A stretch of DNA of 64,000 nucleotides, from positions 62,001 to 126,000 of the forward strand of contig NW_020194671.1 of assembly GCF_002865645.1 (NCBI RefSeq), in the 5' to 3' direction. The notes below the pieces were generated by a model. The model did no database searches. It was not told the origin of the DNA and was given only the letters and a program-made list of their open reading frames with translations. Origin of the DNA: Hyaloscypha bicolor E (lineage: Eukaryota; Ascomycota; Leotiomycetes; Helotiales; Hyaloscyphaceae). A program made the translations under genes and the position numbers. Within the stretch, counting starts at the first letter, position 1; each line of letters starts with the position of its first letter. Below, in pieces: positions 1-12,400 of this stretch.

Positions 1-145
1 AAAAAATTCGATATTAACAGGCAATTCTAGCTATACTACAAGATTAAATTAAATATATAGTTATTAGGATATTGAAAATACTATAGGACGTTAATATATT
101 AAAGGATTTGTAATTATAATAAAGGTGTAATTAAAAATCGATTTT
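1..145. repeat. AT-rich window edge
   Basis: Strongly AT-rich sequence without a credible reading frame, like the RIP-mutated blocks further in. It probably belongs to a larger degenerate repeat cut by the window edge. From about 150 to 416 the DNA becomes G-rich and holds nothing I can name. Confidence 0.5.
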
Positions 146-960
146 TTAGGCGAGGGCGGATGGGGGTTTGGGCGGTTGGCTAGTGGATACTTCTAGTACT
201 CCTATTTAATACCCGCGATGGTGGGGGGGAAAGGCCTTGGGGGGCGGAGGTGGGCCTTGGGGGGCCAGTGCGATTCTGAGGCTGCATCGGTTCCTTGGGA
301 TAGACTCGGGAAATGCCAAGCGCTAAGCCAAAAAAAAGATTCTGCCATCGGCACCCCTAATCGACACCTGAGAAAAGGGGGGGCGAGAGGGTTGTTTTAC
401 TTTTTCCCCTCATTACTTGCAATGTTGCACGGATAGGTTGGCTGTCTATCGGTTATTACTATCTGCTAGAGCAAGTCGAGTTCCACCAGCCAACATCACT
501 TGTCCTGCTATCCACATGCACAGATTCTGGGTAAATTACTTCTCACAAGAATACGGCGTTACAATTTCGGAGATTTTTCGAGATTGCATGTATCAACATT
601 CGAGCCTGCATACCCAAGAATTGTCCAGACTTAGAGGGCTTATGATATCAGAAAGATCCTCATTTACCCGGCTTCACAAATCAACTCTTGGCCTCACATG
701 CGAGTCGCTAGACAAGATATTGCATCTGTGCGCGGGAGAAATAGATGATGCAGACTCTTTAGGACGCACATGCTTGCATTTGGCAGCCTACCAGACCAAC
801 ACATCAGCTATTCGCATTCTACTAGCTCAAGGCGCAAATCCAGATATCACGGACCAACACGGCAAAGCGCCGCTCCACGTCGTCGCTGCGTTGGGCTCAT
901 TTTCTGCTGCAAAAGCCCTCGTAACGGGTGGTGCTGACTTGGAAGTGCGTGGTCAGTTTG

Positions 961-1347
961 TGTTGAAATTAGGGGCCTGAGGCCCCTAATAGGCTTAGTA
1001 AGCCCTGGAACCGAACGCCATGGGGCTGTGCACTAGCTTAATACCCTGTCCAGCTGGAATACCCTGTATAGCTGGAATACCCTGTACGGCTGGAATACCC
1101 TGTATAGCTGGAATACCCTGTACGGCTGGAATACCCTGTATAGCTGGAATACCATGTACGGCTGGAATACCCTGTATAGCTGTAATCGGTTCAGCTGGCA
1201 TAGGGATTTAGTACATGTGACTTAGGGGGTTCAGGGCTATATATACGGGCTACTTACCACTGTAGAACAGCAGTCAATTCAGTACCGTTTACTTGGTTTA
1301 CATTGCAAGCACGTGACCCTAGCTATATTGCTTTAGCTAGTTCAACA
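961..1347 (+). mobile_element. Solo LTR (copia-like ends) with 5-bp TSD
   Basis: The element starts TGTTGAA and ends TTCAACA, the inverted TG...CA ends of an LTR. It is flanked by a perfect 5-bp direct repeat, gtttg, at 956-960 and 1348-1352. A TATA-like stretch (ctatatatac, about 1238-1247) sits in the plus orientation. A related copy lies at 15153-15452, sharing the start, the TATA region and the end. No internal retrotransposon sequence remains, so LTR-LTR recombination has removed it. The TGTTG/CAACA ends are typical of Ty1/copia, but the superfamily is inferred from the ends only. The 387-bp length exceeds the other copy because of an internal minisatellite. Confidence 0.9.
1041..1190. 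repeat. 18-bp minisatellite inside the LTR
   Basis: About eight head-to-tail copies of an 18-bp unit (agctggaataccctgtat and close variants, mainly tatag versus tacgg). The related LTR at 15153-15452 has only one or two diverged copies at the same place, so the array expanded in this copy. It keeps frames open on both strands (repeating peptide GIPCIA and its mirror), but nothing supports translation. Confidence 0.9.
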
Positions 1348-2209
1348 GTTTGGTAGTACGCCTCTCTGTCACGCTTCCATTATGGGACACTATAATGTTG
1401 TGCAACTTCTGGTTGATGGAGGATCCAACATTGAAGCCTCAAACCACCATCTGGAAACCCCTGTTAGACACGCAATACTTGGCGACCAAATCAACGCCGT
1501 GCAACTTCTTCATCGGCGTGGAGCTGCTCTCACCCTTGAAGATAAATGGGGGGGCTATGCTCTTCAAAAGTGGGTGTGGTTGAATTGCCACCGGGTGCTT
1601 AAATACTTGCTGGGCTTGCGACTCAGACTTGATCAGAGGCATCAGGGGAGAGGAATAATACTGCACACATTAGCTGAGTTAGGAGATCTTCATACAATAG
1701 AGATTTTCCTAGAAATAAAGCACTATAGTCTTGCCAATATTGATCCTACGGAAGCCAACGCATGGGGCTGGCCAGCGATGGATCATTTGGAGTCTAGACC
1801 GAATGCCGGAGAGCTGAGAGAGCCGTCCCTGAGAGTCCTGAAGCATGTGAAGCTAGCACGACAATATAACAAAGAAGACTCTCTTGCTTCATTGGATGTG
1901 GATAGAAGTCTGGTGGAAGAGAAGGGCGCTGGTGAGCAGGACGAGTTTTTTCCTGATGCCTTGAATTCCAGGTACAATCTTGATCAATTCCATAGAGGCG
2001 TAATGAATTTTGTTTCAATATTCAATTGATGAAGTTGCTTTGGTGAGCTTGTTTATTCAGTCTTGCGGCATTTATTACAGGAGTAGGGGAGAGTGGAGGA
2101 GGGTATTGATTGGTTAAGTGAATGCCTTTGTTCGGTAGTGGATAGAGTTTCGGGTGATTCATACACCCCGAAGTGACTAAATATGGACAAATATATTAAA
2201 AGGAATTAA

Positions 2210-3652
2210 TCACACTTTTTTAGAGTCCTCTGTGGTTGGATTTCTATAGCTAGTGTAAATGCTGAGAGCCCTAAGTTTTTTGAGACTATTCAGAATACGG
2301 AGACTTATAGCGAGCAGATTATATTGAAATATCAGCTCCCTGCCGTGACAAGATGTATTCATTACTCTGAGACTCTGCGGGACATTGATGCAGATACTGC
2401 ACTTCAGACAAGCAGGAAAGAGGGGATTGCAGGAGTGGGATTGGGCGGCATTGCTTTCGTCTTTGAATCACTGGAGTCGAAATTGTGACTTGGTGCTGTG
2501 GCTCGAACGATATTCGAGGTGGACTTGTCTGGTTCCTCAATGGGCCATCTGTTCCGTGAATGGACCGGCCAACCCAGGTTCTTTAAGAGTGCTTGCAATT
2601 AATCTACGAAACCCCCGGAACATCCTCATTGGCCTCACACGAACGGAGAGCCTAGCTTTTCTTTCACCATGACGGAAACGCTTCCCCTCTTTGACCTATT
2701 GGGATCTTACATCGAGATCGACGGCTGGATCATCGTCGATATCAACCCAGAAACAGGATCGATTCACCAGAACGAAGACTACGAGTTGTCAGCTGAGAGT
2801 TTCCTCGCCCAGTTGAGTAGGATGCAAATGCCGCCATCGTTGCAGATGCCAATTCCATCGACGGTCGGCGAGGTGGAGCATGAGAGCGAGACCAGGACGA
2901 CAAATCACGAAGGAGTGAGGGACGCTAAAGGAGGCACAGGCGAAGACAACAGAGCAAAGGACACGAATCACGACGGTGGTTTGGCAACAAAGATGAATGG
3001 TTGTACCACTTCCCACACACATCTCAAGATTGGTGGGGAACCAACTTCGGCTCGCCAGAGGACAGAAAGGCATTGCGCTGAGATCACGAGTGACCTGACT
3101 ACGTCCTCGGACATAGACGATGAAAACCAACCGACTACGAAAGATACCCTCGAAGCAGAGAACGGACGAGACACTCCGGACAGTGGAGACTTCGGTTTTA
3201 ATGATCCCCCTCCCAAAGATGGAAGTGGTAGTGCGCACACCGACCCTGACTTCGTACATTCATCTTCTGATAGTGCAAGTGAATGGGTCTTGGGAAGTGG
3301 GATGGCGGGGTTGAGTGTCAGTGATTCACTCTTCATGGTGGAATCGAAACGGGCCAAGAGTCTGAGTACTGAGGATGGTAGAGCCGGTGAGGGAGTCGCG
3401 AAGGAAAGCGAAGATGTTGAAGAGCCAGCAGGCCATGGAAAAGCAATCGGTGACGGTATTAAGGTCCCGAAGGATGATGAAGTTGTTACTGGGACGCTTG
3501 AAGATGAAGGGGAAGAAAGCCAAAAGAATGATGAAATCGCTAGCCGGGGTCAGCGGAGGAAGGAGAGGAGGAATGTGAGTCTGGCTGCGAGTGCAACTGC
3601 CGTCATGCTTGCTGCAATTTGGCTAATGGAGAGGAAATACGACTTGAGTTAA
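2210..3652 (+). pseudogene. Unknown gene with two in-frame stops; acidic C-terminus with membrane anchor
   Basis: One frame is open and protein-like from about 2210 to 3652 except for TGA at 2486-2488 and TAA at 2600-2602. Before the first stop it reads segments such as FFETIQNTETYSEQIILKYQ; between the stops FREWTGQPRFF; after the second it enters an uninterrupted 327-residue stretch from ATG 2669. That C-terminal part is very acidic, Ser/Thr-rich and probably disordered, and ends in one hydrophobic helix (LAASATAVMLAAIWLM), suggesting a tail-anchored or single-pass protein. A polypyrimidine tract and AG at 2216-2223 look like a 3' splice site, so upstream exons may exist or have been lost. 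Both stops can come from one C-to-T change (CGA to TGA, CAA to TAA), and a RIP block starts 230 bp downstream. The family was not recognised. The 327-residue part alone could still be expressed. Confidence 0.6.
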
Positions 3653-3792
3653 TACATAGGCTGCAGCTTGAAAAAGTAACAAATCTCATCGTTTCTTTTT
3701 ATTTGATCTATTTCAAAGAATTTATTGCAACTTGTAATGAGCGAAAGCTATAGAGATTATCCTTATTGCATCAAGGCGCTAGTCGACGTATA

Positions 3793-3815
3793 AAGGCCCA
3801 TTCCCCAATACGAGC
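3793..3815 (+). repeat. Left half of a 23-bp inverted repeat bounding the AT block
   Basis: This 23-mer matches the reverse complement of 13613-13635 at 21 of 23 positions. It sits just outside the left edge of the AT-rich block and its mate just outside the right edge, as terminal inverted repeats of one large element, or of two related elements, would. No convincing target duplication was seen. Confidence 0.6.
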
Positions 3816-4766
3816 CATAGCGCAATAGGGGATTGGATACAATTCTGGACCCACAGTGGGTCCAGATTTGATAATTATATAATACTTGGGTCTCGTTCTT
3901 AAAGAAGCTAAAACTATTAAATTTACTAATATACTCTAAATATATTTATATTCTTATATGCTTCTCTTTACTTAGAAATTACTATTTATATTATAATATA
4001 GCCTTATTAAAAATACTTTTAAATATATATTTAATTCTATTTTCCTTAATTATATAATATTTTAAAATATTATAAGCTTTATTTTAAGTTTTCTAGATAA
4101 TAAGAAAAGTTAAAATATATATTAATAAAAAGTAAAAGTATATATTAAAGAATATTTGCTTTATAATTTGAAAATTTTATTAATTCTTTTATTAATTTAT
4201 AATATTTATAATATCGGAATTAAGGCAATAGCTAGAGCTTAAAGATCCAAGAATTTCATATATTAAAAATACTAAGCTAAAGAGAAGAAGAAGAAAGAGA
4301 GAAGAAAAGAGAATAAAAGAAGAAAAGTACTAGCTAAAACTACTAAAACGCCGGCTAGCTAGGTGAAACTAGTTATATAATAGCTATTCCTATATAGCTT
4401 CTAATTAGTACTATTATAATATTATTTACTAATTTATTTATTATTATTTTTTTAATTTATTTTATAATTTTATAATTAATAGATTTCTTTTAATTTATTA
4501 TTTCTTAGTAGTTTTTTTTATAAATTATATTAATATATTTAAAATTAAATAAAATTATAATTTAAAATTATAATTTTAAAAATATATATTTTAAATATTT
4601 AATTATTACTTTTTAATATTTATTAAGTTTACTAATAGTTAATTTATTAAAAACAAAATTATATAATTTTTATAAGTTTTATATTTTTATAATTTTCATA
4701 ATTTTAATTTTTTATTTATATTATTTATTTATATTATTATTATAATATAATATAAATAAAAAATAT

Positions 4767-4956
4767 ATTTATATTATAAGTATTAGGCTTATAAATTACT
4801 AATTATATATATATTATTAGGGCCTTCTATTTAGAAGGGTTTTTTCTGAACTTTATAAAAGAGATAGAGATTAGTTCTATACTAAATTTAATACTATAGT
4901 TTTATAACTTACTAATTTATTCTATTATCTTATTATCTATTAATAAATACCTTATA
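4767..4956 (+). repeat. Left LTR remnant of the gypsy element
   Basis: Direct-repeat match to the last ~190 bp of the right LTR (12211-12400), including the TATA-like aggcttataaat and the end taaataccttata, which corresponds to the end of the intact relative at 56750 after RIP-type changes. Confidence 0.8.
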
Positions 4957-7499
4957 AGCTAATCTCTTTATCCTTAAAGGAAGTAGTTTAATAAGTAATT
5001 ATATCTCGAAATCTGCAAAATATATAATTTCTTACTAAAGCTATTTCTATAAAAAAAGTTAATTAGATTAATTCCGATATAAGTAATAGTAAAGGCTTAT
5101 CTAATACTTTTAATAAAGCTTTTTAGAAGCCTTTAAGAGCTAGTAATAATAACAGAAATAATTCCGGTAATAATTAAGATACCGAAATTAATACCTAAAT
5201 TACTATTACTTAAACTATAAAATAAGGCTTATATATTAAAATTAAAGTACTTTAATAAAAGCAAGAATTAGTAAATATAATTAACTAATATATTTTATAA
5301 TTAGAGTAATATAAAAGTATTTTTAAAAATATCTTATAATTTATTATATTTTATAGAAACTCTATTTATAAGTTTATCTTATTTTCCTTAATAATTCCTA
5401 TTAGAAAACTTCCTGAAATAGAATTAGAACTTACTTTCTTTTTTAATATAATAAGCTTTAAGAATAATCTCGATATTATTTATTAGAAACTACTATATAA
5501 TATCCTGAAAATATATTTAGATTAAAAGAAGCTTTTTAAGGTCCGAATATCTAACTTATATTATAGGAAGTTTCTTAAAAAATAAAGAATATTTATATCT
5601 TTCTAGAAAATAGTTTTTAGAATCTAATTTTAAACTTATAATAAATACTTTTCTAAAATTAATTCTATTATAAGTATTTTTTAGAAACGAATCTTATAAT
5701 ATTTAAAAGGCTATAATAAAATAAAACCTACTATTATATAAGGTCTATTAGAAGTAATTTAAGGCCTATTTGGCTAATATATTTTAAATACCTTAAACTT
5801 ATTAATAAGATACTTTTAAGGAACTTCGAGATTTTTATTAGAAAAATAATAAGATAATTACTAAGTTATATATTCGAATAATTAGTCTCGAAGTTAATTA
5901 AGACCTATATTCTAAAAAAGACCGAATTCGGACTCTTAATAGTACTTTATTTAATTATAAGACTTATTAAATACTTATATCTATTTTCTTAAAAAATAAA
6001 GTAATATTTATTTTTAAATAGCTTAAGAAAGCTTAGAAAATAGAATATATTATTTATTTTAAATTAAAGAAAGTAAAGATAAAGAAATCTAATAAAAGTA
6101 ATTTTGCCTTTAAGAACTCTAACTTAGTAAATTCTGATTTATAAGGCTATTAAAAAAAGAATAAATTCCAAAAATTATATAAGAAATCCTTAAGTAATAC
6201 TTTAGCCTCTTTAAGGCCTTAATAAAATCCTAGTTCTATTTTAGATATAGTTTATTAGACTTATAAATAGAAAGAATACTTCTTAGAAATATAAAATATT
6301 TCAAATATATTAAATAGGCTTAATAGAACTCTAATAAGACTAAAATTATAAAAGAGTTAAAATATTTATAAAAGCAAGTTAATATTATTATTATAAAGAA
6401 GTATTTTAGAAAAGATTTTCCTAAAAAATAAGGAAAAAGAAAAGCCAAATCTTAAATATTAATAATTTTAATTATAATAAAAAAGATATATTACTTTATA
6501 TAACTATTTAAGTAAGATTAATATAGCCAGAAATAGATATCTTAAAAATATATAGTAAACTTAGTAATATTAGATTAGATTATAATTTTCTTAATAATAA
6601 TTAGACTTAAAGCCGGGATTTTATTATTTTAACTAAATATAACTAAGAATTTATAATTTTTTATAGAAACTAATTCAAGATTTATTAAGCCTATAACCTT
6701 AAAATATTTATTATAAATAATTATAATAAGATATATTCTTTTAAGCTCTAGTTCTATAAATATAAGAATATTAGCTCTTATAGCCTTATTTTTAATATAG
6801 AATTTTATAAAATAACTTTTATATAATATATAGATTATATTAAGAAATAATAGATATATATATTTATATAGCCTAATAATATTAAGATTTTAATACTAAA
6901 AGAGTTTAGTAAAAAGCTTAACTAATACCTTAAACTAGTACTTTAAGTCTTATTCTTAATTAAAGTCAAATATAATTATTCTAGATAATAGGCTTTATAT
7001 ATTAATAATAATTACTAAATCTTTATTTTATTATATAATAAATTAATATTCTTTAAAAAAAGGCCTTAAAAATACTTATTTATTTCTGAAATAATAAATA
7101 TAAATTTTTTTTAAAGGTTTTTAATTCTAATAAAGCTTCGGAATTTCCTAATTTTAGTAATATTAAATACTTTATTAATATAAATAATATAGTCTTATAT
7201 AGATTTTTATATAATTTATTAGAAATCTAACTAGAAGTATTATATTTATATTTATAGAATATATTTTATAAATATTAGATAAGATTTAATAAGAGCCTAA
7301 TAAAGATATATGTTTTTTATTTCTAAAAAAAAATAAAGAATTATATTTTTATATTAATTATTATAAATTTAATTAAGTTATAATTAAGAATAGTATTTAC
7401 TTTCTCTTATTAATAAGACTCTTAACTAGCTCTAAGAAACTAATATCTTTATAAAGCTAGATTTTAAGAATATATATTATTAGATAAAAATTTATAAAG

Positions 7500-9345
7500 A
7501 TTATAAATAGAAAACAACTTTTAGAATTTATTATAACTATTTTAAATATCTTATAATATTTTTTAGGCTAGCTAATATACTAGCTATATTTTAAGTATAT
7601 ATTAATATTATATTTATAAGGCTCTTAAATTATTTCATAATTATTTATTTAAATAATATTCTTATTTATTTCTAAAATAAAAATAAATATTATAATTATA
7701 TTTACTAGATATTTATTAGGCTATATAAAAATAATCTATTTTATAAATTTAGTAAATATAAGTTTAATATTAAGAAAGTCAAATTCTTAGGCTTTCTTAT
7801 TAGAATAGAAGATATTTATATAAATCCTAAATAGATTTATAGTATTATTAAATAGCCAGAACTAGAATTATTTTATAATATTTAAATATTTCTTGAATTT
7901 ACTAATTTTTATTATAGGTTTATTTATTATTACCTTTAGGCAATTATAGGCTTAATAGATTTCTTAAAAGAAATAGAAAAGAACCGGAAATCCGGTTTCT
8001 TTATATAAATAAATAAAATAGCTAAAAGCTTTAAAACTTTAAAAAAAGCTTTTATTATAATACTTATTCTAGTTTATTTTAATTCTTCTAAAAAGATTTA
8101 TATTAAAACTAATATATTAAAATTTGTAATTACTAGTACTATTTTATAATAAGTTAATTCTAGTAATAGCCCGAAAAAATACTAGTATCTAGTAATATTC
8201 TAGTTCTAGAAACTTCTAAAGCTAAATATAATTATAATACCTATAATAGAAAGCTATTTATAATTATTAAAGTCTTTAAATATTAGTACTATTATTTTAA
8301 AAAGTTCAGGTTTATAATTAATATTATTATAGACTATAATAATCTTTAATACTTTATAGAAATAAAGTATTTAGAGAATTATTAAATATATTAAATAATA
8401 TATTTTATAATATATAATTTTAATATTATTTACTATAAAGATATCTTAAATCTAGTAAATAGATTTAGTAAAAGGCCTAATTATAAAAAAGATTCTATTA
8501 ATATAACTTGGTTTCTAACTTTTTAAAATAAGCTAAAGAAAGCTTTTATAATTATAATTTAGAGATTCTTATAGATATCTAAAAAGTTTCTTCTTTAAAA
8601 TAAGTATTATTTAATACTTATTATATTTATAATAGCTAAGAAGAAATATTTATTATAAGATAAATAAATAAATAATTTTATAGATTTCTTAATTATAGAA
8701 CTAATTAAGAAGTAAGATATAGGGAAATGCCTTAAAAGCTCTATTATTATAGCTAAGATAATAGGAATATCTATAATTATATTACTTAATAGAACTAAAG
8801 GCTTTTTAGTTTCCTGAGTTTTTAAATTAGATAATTATAAATATCTAATTCCTTATATATAAATATATATAGCTACTAAAAGAGCTATAGTACTAGCTTC
8901 TTTATCTAAATCTCTTCTAGATATTATTTAGATAGCTTAGAGAAATAATTCTTAATATTAAAATATTATAAAATAAAGACTTAGTAAGAAAAATACAAAA
9001 AAAAAAGAAATCTAGAAAAATAATTCGAGCCTATTTAAGTACTATTTAAGAATTATTATATCTAATAATTCTACTTTATATTAAGAAGTTATAAAGCTTT
9101 ATTATAATAACCTAATAGCCAGATATTATAAAATAGAAAAGACTTTTAAGCTTTTTAGAAAATTCTAGTATTAGGAAAATATAAAAAAAAAAATTTATAA
9201 TTATTATTAAGAATATAATATTTACTAGAGAATTAAAATAAAGAGATATTTACTATATAATTTATTTAGTAGTTTACTATAGCCAAAGAGATTCTAGAAT
9301 AAAGTCTTTATAGATTTTATTATAGGTCTATTATTATATAAAATA
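7500..9345 (+). pseudogene. Ghost of gypsy reverse transcriptase, RNase H and integrase
   Basis: At 7555-7594 the text FFRLANILAIF corresponds to the reverse-transcriptase motif PFGLxNAPATF with G-to-A and C-to-T substitutions. At 7646-7669 the codons read YLNNILIY, the catalytic YLDD box with both GAT codons changed to AAT. Around 8098-8130 YIKTNILKFVI corresponds to the RNase H ETDAS segment. Around 9300-9345 IDFIIGL corresponds to the integrase VDFI(T/V)GLP motif. The order and spacing identify a Ty3/gypsy pol region on the plus strand. Both catalytic aspartates are lost and many stops are present. Confidence 0.8.
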
Positions 9346-12104
9346 ATTCTTATAATTATTAACTAATACTCTAAAATAGCAAGATATATTATATATTATA
9401 AGACTATTAATTCTCTAAAGCTTACTAAGATTATATAGAAATATATTTTCTTAATTTTTAGCTTCTTTAATAGAATTATTTCTAATTAAGAAATGGTATT
9501 TATTAGCTAGTTCTAGTTTATTTTCTGCTTTTATTTAATATATAAATAATATTTAAATATAGCTTATTATTCTTAAATAAATAATTAGATAAAAAAGCAG
9601 AATTAGACCCTAAAATATTACCTGAAATATTATTATAATACTTAAAAAATAACTAGCTTAAGAAGTTATTTTTTGCGGAATTTATATATAATAATTCAAA
9701 ATATTAGATTTTATAAAATATATCTTTTTATATATATTATAGATATTATTCTTAACTTCTATAAAATCTTAAGAATAGAATTATAAAAAAGATACTAGCT
9801 ATATATAAAAAGTTAGAAAACCTTAAAGTAAAATAAAGAAAGCTTAAGAATTTATAATATTATATATAAAATAACTAGAAAACTTATTATAATAAATACT
9901 AGTTAGCTAAATATTACTTTAAAGAAGCTTAAATAATACTATTAATAAAGAATATTAAACTTAAAATAAAAAAGCTTAAGCTAAAATTTATAAGTTTATT
10001 TAGAATTCTTAAATATATTAGTAATTTAGTATATAAGTTAGAATTACTAAATATATATAATTATTTATATCTAATTTTCTATATTTCCTTTCTTAAAAAA
10101 TATATAATAAAAAAGAATTAGAAGCTATATTTATATTTCTCTAAAGAACTTCCGGAATTAGTAAATAATAATAAAAAATAAAAGTAAGAAATAAGAGCTA
10201 TTATTAATTACTAATAAAATAATAGAAATAAAAAGTAATAGTATTTAATTAAATAAAAAGCCTGGTCTAAAAATTATAATATCTAATTACTTATTTTTTC
10301 TAATTTTAAAAATTTCAAGAAACTTCTGGAATTATATAACTAAAACTATAACTTGAAATCCGAAATTGCTTTTTAATAATTTTTTAAAATTAAAAAGAAT
10401 TTTAAACTATTAAGAAAAAAACTACTTAAAAGAAAGAAAGGACCTAAATAACTAAGAAAAGGCCTGGAATAATAATAGAAATATTTTTTTCCCAGATTTT
10501 TTTATTTATAAAGATTTTCTAAAGTTTTATTAAAGCTTATAAAAATTATATTTAAATTATTAGAAAAAGATTTAGGATTAAAAAAGATTAATTATAGATA
10601 AACTAGTTATAAATATCTCAAATAAATAAACTCTAATTCCTATAAATTTCTAATTCCTAAAATAAGAATATTAAATACTAGCTCTATTTAGGATTTAGTA
10701 AAGAATTAGATAATACTTTCCGGAATCTACTTATTTCTTAATAAAATATAGTTATATTATAATAATATTAATATTAAGAATATTAAGAAAAGTAAGTAAA
10801 GAACTTATAACTACTATATATATTTTATAGAAAGCCCGAATTTCTAAAATTAGGTTCTAAATAGCTATAAGTATTATATTATTAGTACTTAAAATACTAG
10901 TAATAAATTATTTAGAAATCTCGATAATAATTTTAGTAATAAGATTAATATCTTAAAAATAAACTTTATAGTATTTTTTTAATGAATTAATAAATATTTA
11001 AATATATTAGAAAAAACTTACTTTTAAAATACTAATTTAAGTAGTATTATTATTTGCTTTATTAAAATAGAAAAAAGAATTCCGAAACTTATTAGTTTTC
11101 TTTTAGTCTTTAAAAACCTAATTAATAGTATTATTTATATTAGTATAATATTATTTAGAATATTTTTTAAGAAATTTCTTAAAAGTTATAATAATATTTT
11201 CCTAGAACTAGTAAGCCTCTAATAAGTAATAAGAAATCTGAAATTATATTAGCTTTAATAGATATTAAAGCTAAAGAATTTACTAATATATAAGATTTAG
11301 AATTCTTATTATAATAATTATAATTCTTCTTACTAGATACTATAATATATAAGATAAAGAAATTAATAAGTAAATATTTAAAGTATTTTAAGTATTTATT
11401 AGTAATAGAAAAAAAGACTATAAAGTTATTTTTATATTTATAATTATATTAGTAAATAAAAAAGCTAGAAAAAGATATTATAGAATTAAATAAAAATAAT
11501 TAAAAAAGACTTAAAGAAAAATAAAAGAAGAGGCTAGAAAATAATAATAGAAGAAGTTATTATATATATAATTATTAGAAAGAAAAAGAATACATAGTAA
11601 TATAAAGAGGTTCTTTTATAAAAATAAAGAACTACCTAAATTAATTACTAGTTTTTATACTAGTTCTAATTAGAATTTAGTATAACTAATTAATATATAT
11701 TTCTAGAAGCCTATAAATAATCTTTAGGATCTCAGAAATATTTATATAGATTTCTTATATAAATATTTATTAAATTTTTTCTATATAGCTATTTAGATTA
11801 TTCTAATATAAAATCTAATAAATAGTACCTTAGTATTTTAAATTAAGCTAATTAGAATACTTAGATTCCAAACAAAATTATAATTACTAGCTAGCTTCTA
11901 TATCTGAGATATAATTACTTTTTTTTCTTATTTACTTAGCCTTAATCTAATTAGATAATTTTTATATCTATTATCTAGATTATATTAGTAAAACTACTTT
12001 CTAAAATACTAGAAGTTTACCTTAATTAAATAAATAATTAATTAAATATTTACTAGAATAGATTAATAGATTTTAGAAATAAGATCCCAAAAAAGAAATA
12101 TAAT

Positions 12105-12400
12105 TATAATATATATAGGATTATATATAACTTAAAAATATAACAAACCTCGAATATTATAGATATTAATTAGAGAGATTAGTAGCTCTTTAATATTATA
12201 ACTAACTATTATTTATATTATAAGTATTAGGCTTATAAATTACTAATTATATATATATTATTAGAGCCTTCTATTTAGAGAAGTCTTCCTTAAACCTTAT
12301 AGAAGAAATAGAGATTAGTTCTATATTAAATTTAATACTATAGTTTCATAACTTACTAATTCATTCTATTATCTTATTACCTATTAATAAATACCTTATA
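12105..12400 (+). repeat. Right LTR of the gypsy element (RIP-mutated)
   Basis: 296 bp alignable end to end with the solo LTR at 56453-56750. The first positions tataatatatataggat replace tgtgatgtgtgcagggt by transitions only, and the terminal ctcaca became cttata. Confidence 0.85.

Larger units (their letters stand above)
417..2029 (+). pseudogene. Ankyrin-repeat protein gene split by a solo LTR
   Basis: Ankyrin repeats normally mediate protein-protein contacts, and in fungi they often sit in large intracellular recognition proteins. The first part (417-980) reads about 120 residues of unknown N-terminus, then two ankyrin repeats (core text such as GRTCLHLAAYQ and GKAPLHVVAALG). At 961 the frame runs into an LTR and stops after a few foreign codons. 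Removing 961-1347 plus one copy of the 5-bp target duplication (gtttg) puts the downstream half (from 1353) exactly back in frame, giving a third repeat beginning GSTPLCHASIMGHYNVVQLL. The downstream part then continues to a stop at 2029. The start is uncertain: ATG at 417 or at 516, or an upstream exon. As it stands the locus can only give a truncated protein of about 187 residues, or a 215-residue 3' fragment from the ATG at 1382. Confidence 0.85.
4767..12400 (+). mobile_element. Degenerate Ty3/gypsy LTR retrotransposon
   Basis: Two direct LTR copies bracket about 7.15 kb of internal DNA. The right LTR is 12105-12400. The left copy is recognisable only from 4767 to 4956, its 5' part being diverged or lost. 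Both match the solo LTR at 56453-56750 once C-to-T and G-to-A changes are allowed. A purine-rich tract just before 12105 fits a polypurine tract. The plus-strand internal region still shows ghosts of reverse transcriptase, RNase H and integrase in the order expected for gypsy. Every frame is riddled with stops, so the element is dead. Confidence 0.85.

Noticed and set aside
995..1211. Open frames on both strands spelling repeated GIPCIA/GIPAVQ peptides
   Set aside because: They are produced by the 18-bp minisatellite inside the LTR; no start context or domain.
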